Source: Siphonodentalium dalli (Eukaryota > Mollusca > Scaphopoda > Gadilida > Siphonodentaliidae). From it: a DNA stretch of 64,000 bases. Location: NCBI GenBank assembly GCA_032622095.1, contig CP136067.1, positions 125,091,030-125,155,029 of the forward strand, written 5' to 3'. Below are positions 59,931-64,000 of this stretch, piece after piece. Both the position numbers and the translations under genes were made by a program. Every line of letters starts with the position of its first letter. Position 1 is the stretch's first letter. The notes below the pieces were generated by a model. That model had not been told where the DNA came from. It searched no databases and was given only the letters and a program-made list of their open reading frames with translations.

Positions 59931-60383
59931 GGACAACAAATATTGGACAATTCAAAAATTCATAATTGTAACCACGCAACATTTCAATTATTGAAAACTC
60001 CCCACCACTGTCATCACTTCACGATTCCTCTGTCCCCCACATCCTCTGCATTCCCACCCTCTTGTCCCACTATCTCTCTATCTCCCTTTATACTCCATGC
60101 TATCCCTAACACTATGCTCTTCTTTTTGTCCATCCTTAACTCAAATTTAGTTATATATCTCCACTTCTCCTAAACAATTATTTCAATCCCTTCCCGTCTG
60201 ATCGAAACCCCTCCCTCAGTTATTGGGGAAGGGGCATGTCACCAAAGAGGAGAGGACTTCATATAAGCCCTCGGGCTTGTTGTCTGATCCTCATTTCCAA
60301 AATTAACTCTTATATGTTGTATATTTATGTCATCTGTGTATTATGTCAATTGTTTGGATTTGGAAATAAAAATATGTTTACAC
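59931..60383 (+). mobile_element. 5'-truncated LINE, 3' end
   Basis: A pyrimidine-rich stretch (about 60000-60170), then AGAGGACTTCATATAAGCCC with TCGGGCTTGTTG, ATCCTCATTTCC and a final TTTGGAAATAAA. This looks like the 3' UTR and terminal signal of a non-LTR retrotransposon. The flanking word ending ATTTCGATACCGA (59930) and the word TTCAAAAACGAATA (60387) are almost contiguous in a second copy at 63434-63497, so 59931-60383 is an insertion relative to it. The frame 59880-60173 is not the LINE protein. Confidence 0.5.
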
Positions 60384-60435
60384 TAATTCAAAAACGAATA
60401 GTATTATACATATAGGAGATATGGCACATGCAGTA

Positions 60436-63107
60436 CACTGTAAATAAAAGTGTTCAAATTTGAACGCCAAAAATGCTTCAGATAATGAACACTGTTCTGT
60501 GTTCAATTTAGAACAGATGTGTTCAATTACTCTGAATGGTCCCCGGTGTTCAGATGTGAACGCATGTGTTCAATGAATTGAATGGATGTGTTCAATTTAT
60601 GAATGCATATAAGCGTTCAGTTTTGAACACATCATGTTCATATTTTGAACATGTGTGTTCGAAATATGTGAACGATTGATGTGTTCCGAACACTGCAACA
60701 TCTGTTATACACTTATATGTGTTCAAACAACAAAATCTGAACGCACGTGTTCACAAAAGATCTATCGCTAATAATTTAAATATAATGCAACTGTTCCATA
60801 CAGAAACATATATATTTTATGAAATGCTGATGTAATTGTTGGGGAATAAGGTCATTCAACCTAATTAAAATGTGAATATTATGTAAGTGAATAACAATTA
60901 ATAAGACTGATAAACTGATGAATCAATGGCACAACACTCTATACATTTACTTGAATAATTCGTATCCAAAAACATCCATGCCGTGTTGGTCAGCATTGGC
61001 AACAGTATTAATTTCGCGGGAAATCCAGTTGGCCGAATGAACATCCTGAACATCTGGAATATCCTTCAACCACTGAATTAATCACAAACTGTCAACCTTA
61101 TATCTCGGACAGTGCATCACAGTTACCATGTTTTATGTAAGGCTAGACGTGAGGTTTATCATCTTAAGTCCAAGTCTTTGAACTATCGGAATTAGTCACA
61201 CTGTTTTCCACAAATATTTGGCACCAGCTGACACCAGTAATGGCTTAACAGTCACTAGAATTTGCTGACGGTGCTAGCTAACAGCAATAGACCTTTCTAC
61301 GGTCACATAATTTCTGGTAGTTCAGCTACGCCCAACGTGAGTAGTTTGTACCATCCGTATATGTTGTGCCCAAAGTTTCCGCAGATATTCGGTCGATGCT
61401 GTATATGCAGCTCCTGAAAGAAAGAATAATTTAATATATTAAAATATAAGTATTCTAATTCTGGATGCTATTAGGATGTGGTCTTACCACCCAGCACTTT
61501 TTTCAGAATTTCCCGGCTTTAAAATCATATTATGATATTCTGGTACCGTACCAATTCAAAGACGCCAGTCGACACCGATTCCGAAATTATAAAACATTAT
61601 TTCTGTCAGTATTGGCCACACGCTAACATCGCCAATTAAAACTGTAGAACAGCACACGTTACTAGTTTAGAAAATTTATTGGGATATTTAGCAATGATCC
61701 ATGTACATATACCGGCACATCTATATATTTTTATTGGAGATCTACTAATATAATCAAATTTATTATATATGTGACACCAAATATTCTCCAATGACCTCAA
61801 GTGTTTTTGTTTTGTTTTTGCGAGAAAAGTAACCATGATAATGCTCCGAGGAAATTGATTTATGACAAAGTTCACAGAGCAGCTTCAAACAGTACCTGCA
61901 TGAATGAGACACTCACTCACAGTAATTCTTGGACATTATTATCAAAATCAACCGATATAAACATATTCCCCACTAATAACTGGACGGAATATCAAACAAT
62001 TGGAACAATTTCAACCACAATTGGGTGCGAAATGTCCCAACTAATGTCCTCGACTGAATTGTCAAAATTTTAAATTTGCATTTTTTTAGATAAATATATA
62101 CATAAACACATATGCTGATAATTATGATGATGATACATTGGATTACATATACCGGTAATTACCATGCGGAGTGCAGGCTGTAGTGATAAACTTGATCTTG
62201 TCTCCTGTCAGTATAGGTAAAGACCATATAAATGCCAACTATGTCTTGAACTTTTAATCTAACGCCAAAGAATAGCGCAACTGACCTGATTCCATTAATG
62301 TGAAGGCTTTATCCATCCATCTACATTAAACTACACACTTCGGCAGATATTCAAATCGAAATTAATACCAGTTGCATGGAACCATTGGAAAGAGATCATG
62401 TTTCAAAAAACGACGCTATATGCTATTTTGTTAGAGAACTCCAGACAGTCCAGTGGGATCACACGTCATTAGTTATGCGCGAATGATTAATGGCCATGCC
62501 CGTGGTCTCATCTTGAACACATATGTTCAAGAGAAGCGAACACTGAATGACCGGCAGTGTTCAATACTGAAATTAGTGTCAAACAAAATAGTGTGGGATC
62601 GTATTATATCGTGATTTTCTACACAAATGATGAACCGGCAACATTAAAATATCGGTTTCGATCAGTATATGAACACTATATATATTCACGGATATGTGAC
62701 ACGGATTTGACTGAATAGGACAATTTCCAATTGGGGAGGGGTGTAATTTTATATCCGGGATTTGCAATTTACAACTACCACCCCCCCCCGTGTCGCCACC
62801 ACGTCCCTGGTATTTTTTCTACCGATCTGGAAAATACTCAAAACAAAACTCACCGTGAAGCAAAATAGACCAGCGCATGCGCATTTAGTTTCAAAATTGT
62901 TCAATATAGAAGTCACAAGACATCATTTTCACAAACGAGTGTTCATTAATCCCGTAAGCATATTCGATATAATATATGAAGTAACTAAGTATACTAACAT
63001 AAGCGGGTCGACGTCCATGCAGGTTTGAACACTACCGTTAATAAATGAGTTTTCTGAACACATGCGAGGCTAAAAGCGTTCAAATCTGAACACTGTTATT
63101 TGCAGTG
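60436..63107. mobile_element. CACTA-like DNA transposon, 2672 bp, 31-bp TIRs
   Basis: CACTGTAAATAAAAGTGTTC with AAATTTGAACG is inverted at 63077-63107 (CGTTCAAATCTGAACACTGT, TATTTGCAGTG) with few mismatches. The first 300 bp and last 600 bp are packed with GTGTTCAA/TTGAACAC words in both orientations, for example 60526, 60549, 60600, 60640, 62515 and 62560, the subterminal repeats expected of CACTA (En/Spm) elements. TA flanks both ends. No transposase was recognised in the interior, and frames 61636-61875 and 61801-62073 have no motif. It is therefore probably non-autonomous or carries an unrecognised cargo. Confidence 0.8.
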
Positions 63108-63243
63108 TAGCATGTTATTTATACAATGTACGTCTCCGAAACATGTCGAGCGTTGCCCTTTGAATATGTCTGGGACTATACAATACACAATACGCCTATT
63201 TTTAGAAGCAAATGTATGTTTTGAGACAGTGCAAATGTTTTTC

Positions 63244-63365
63244 GGATTGGGTGGGATTCGAACCCCGACCCATGACGACGAGCGAGCATTGCGACCCAAA
63301 GTCCGACGTCAGTACCACACGGCGCGCTCACCGCCATGGGCCGGGATTCGAGACCCACCCAATCC
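63244..63365 (-). repeat. Palindromic tRNA-like/SINE-like segment
   Basis: GGATTGGGTGGGATTCGAAC pairs with the right side (GATTCGAGACCCACCCAATC). On the minus strand GGGGTTCGAATCCCA matches a tRNA B-box, and GGCGGTGAGCGCGCC lies upstream where an A-box would be, though it is a poor match. No cloverleaf could be closed by eye, so it is at best a tRNA-derived relic. Confidence 0.4.
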
Positions 63366-63433
63366 CGTCTCAAAACTTACATTTTCTTCTAAGAATATAT
63401 ATGAGACATATATATATAAAGTAATGGGTAAAG

Positions 63434-63497
63434 GTAACTCAAGTATTTATCGACCTATTTCGATACCGATAAAAATTCAAAAACGAATACTATTAGG
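63434..63497 (+). repeat. Second copy of the LINE target sequence
   Basis: GGTAACTCAAGTATTTATCG, ACCTATTTCGATACCGA and ATTCAAAAACGAATA also occur at 59894-59930 and 60384-60400. The two copies flank the CACTA-like element. Confidence 0.75.
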
Positions 63498-63569
63498 TTT
63501 ATTTGGATCGCAAACCGTCATGTGGATTCATGGCTTGAATTATTTTTAATTTTATTTTTCAGAAAAGTC

Positions 63570-64000
63570 ATGTCGGCCGCTGCATTCTGTGAATTCGACT
63601 CCCGTCCATTCGATTCGTTCTGTGGCACACACTGCACCACATGCTGTGCCTCGTGCCATTCAGCTGCTTATCCAGAATGTAAACTCGAAGAACTGTCGAA
63701 AGCGACAGCAAAATTGGAAGCCGATGTCCGAGAGTACGAATCAGGTCTTGATAAATTAATCTCAGAAGCAAAAGATAAGCAGGAGTCTGTTCCCGGTTGG
63801 CTAATCAAACAGGACGGAAGAGAGAATGATATGACAACAGAAATTCATAATTTCTATTCCAAGGTTCGCACAATCGTTGATCATTGCGAACAGAATGGTC
63901 TCGGTCATGCGAGAGAGAAGATTTCAAACCACAAATTTTCAACAAAGAGCATTGATAAGATAGTAACCATTTTGTCAGAACTGAAGCAAGAACAAGAAGT
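63570..64000 (+). CDS. First coding exon of a Cys/His-rich, coiled-coil protein (TRIM-like?), partial
   Basis: A good acceptor (TTTTATTTTTCAG, ending 63562) is followed seven bases later by the ATG at 63570. The reading frame is then open for 143 codons to the window edge, with balanced codon use. Residues 7-37 hold cysteines at 7, 18, 22, 25, 26, 29 and 37 and histidines at 21 and 30 (core FCGTHCTTCCASCH), consistent with a zinc-binding module. Residues 38-72 and 113-143 are rich in Glu, Lys, Leu and Ala with heptad-like spacing, as in a coiled coil. The order Zn-module then coiled coil, with a 5' non-coding exon spliced just upstream, recalls the B-box plus coiled-coil proteins that are abundant in bivalves. 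The spacing is not a canonical B-box, however. Domains beyond 64000 (NHL, SPRY or others) would decide. Confidence 0.85.
   Translation, partial: MSAAAFCEFDSRPFDSFCGTHCTTCCASCHSAAYPECKLEELSKATAKLEADVREYESGLDKLISEAKDKQESVPGWLIKQDGRENDMTTEIHNFYSKVRTIVDHCEQNGLGHAREKISNHKFSTKSIDKIVTILSELKQEQE

Noticed and set aside
63100-63549. 149-codon frame upstream of the Cys/His exon
   Set aside because: It runs through the CACTA end, the tRNA-like palindrome and the duplicated LINE-target words. A splice acceptor lies just after it, so it is probably intron.

Overview
The window is AT-rich, repeat-saturated eukaryotic nuclear DNA. Introns with GT/AG borders, many different DNA-transposon derivatives (hAT-, CACTA-, piggyBac- and mariner-like), tandem satellites, a LINE 3' tail and very frequent ACATGTA-type words suggest an invertebrate. 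A lophotrochozoan, most likely a bivalve mollusc, is my best guess. That is inference from texture: no diagnostic gene is complete.

Layout. 1-11.6 kb is one large array of a roughly 180/195-bp satellite. It has an internally inverted block (about 583-1648) and long-range duplicated blocks. Two transposon derivatives interrupt it: a 1227-bp hAT element with a perfect 8-bp target duplication (7838-9064), and a 1.6-kb foldback element (about 9657-11255) with a second copy at 39125-40678. 11.6-24.5 kb holds the (TA)n and 31-bp arrays, a probable small secreted cysteine-rich protein gene (coding exons at 13384-13455 and 15612-15805), a weaker candidate last exon (19733-20010), and a dense series of palindromic MITEs. 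24.5-35.2 kb is mainly tandem arrays: 32-bp, a roughly 140-bp dimeric family, 66-bp, 21-bp, a GC-rich degenerate array, about 202-bp, and 56/84-bp. 35.4-49.4 kb holds dispersed repeat copies, foldback elements and a roughly 160-bp array with dimeric higher-order structure (44.7-46.95 kb). 49.5-50.8 kb is a composite minisatellite. 51.77-56.09 kb is a very large inverted repeat with arms near 0.95 kb, each built of about 330-bp sub-repeats. 56.1-60.4 kb has further repeats, a 41-bp array carrying CACGTG in every unit, and a LINE 3' end. 60436-63107 is a CACTA-like element with 31-bp terminal inverted repeats.

Convincing coding sequence is scarce. The best is the first coding exon at 63570-64000, which runs off the window and encodes a Cys/His-rich N-terminus followed by a likely coiled coil. 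The two-exon cysteine-rich gene at 13.4-15.8 kb is supported by matching splice phases. It resembles the beta-microseminoprotein pattern, but the signal-peptide exon was not found. Most long open frames in the window arise because repeat units happen to lack stops. Repeat boundaries come from reading by eye and are approximate unless a terminal repeat or target duplication fixes them.
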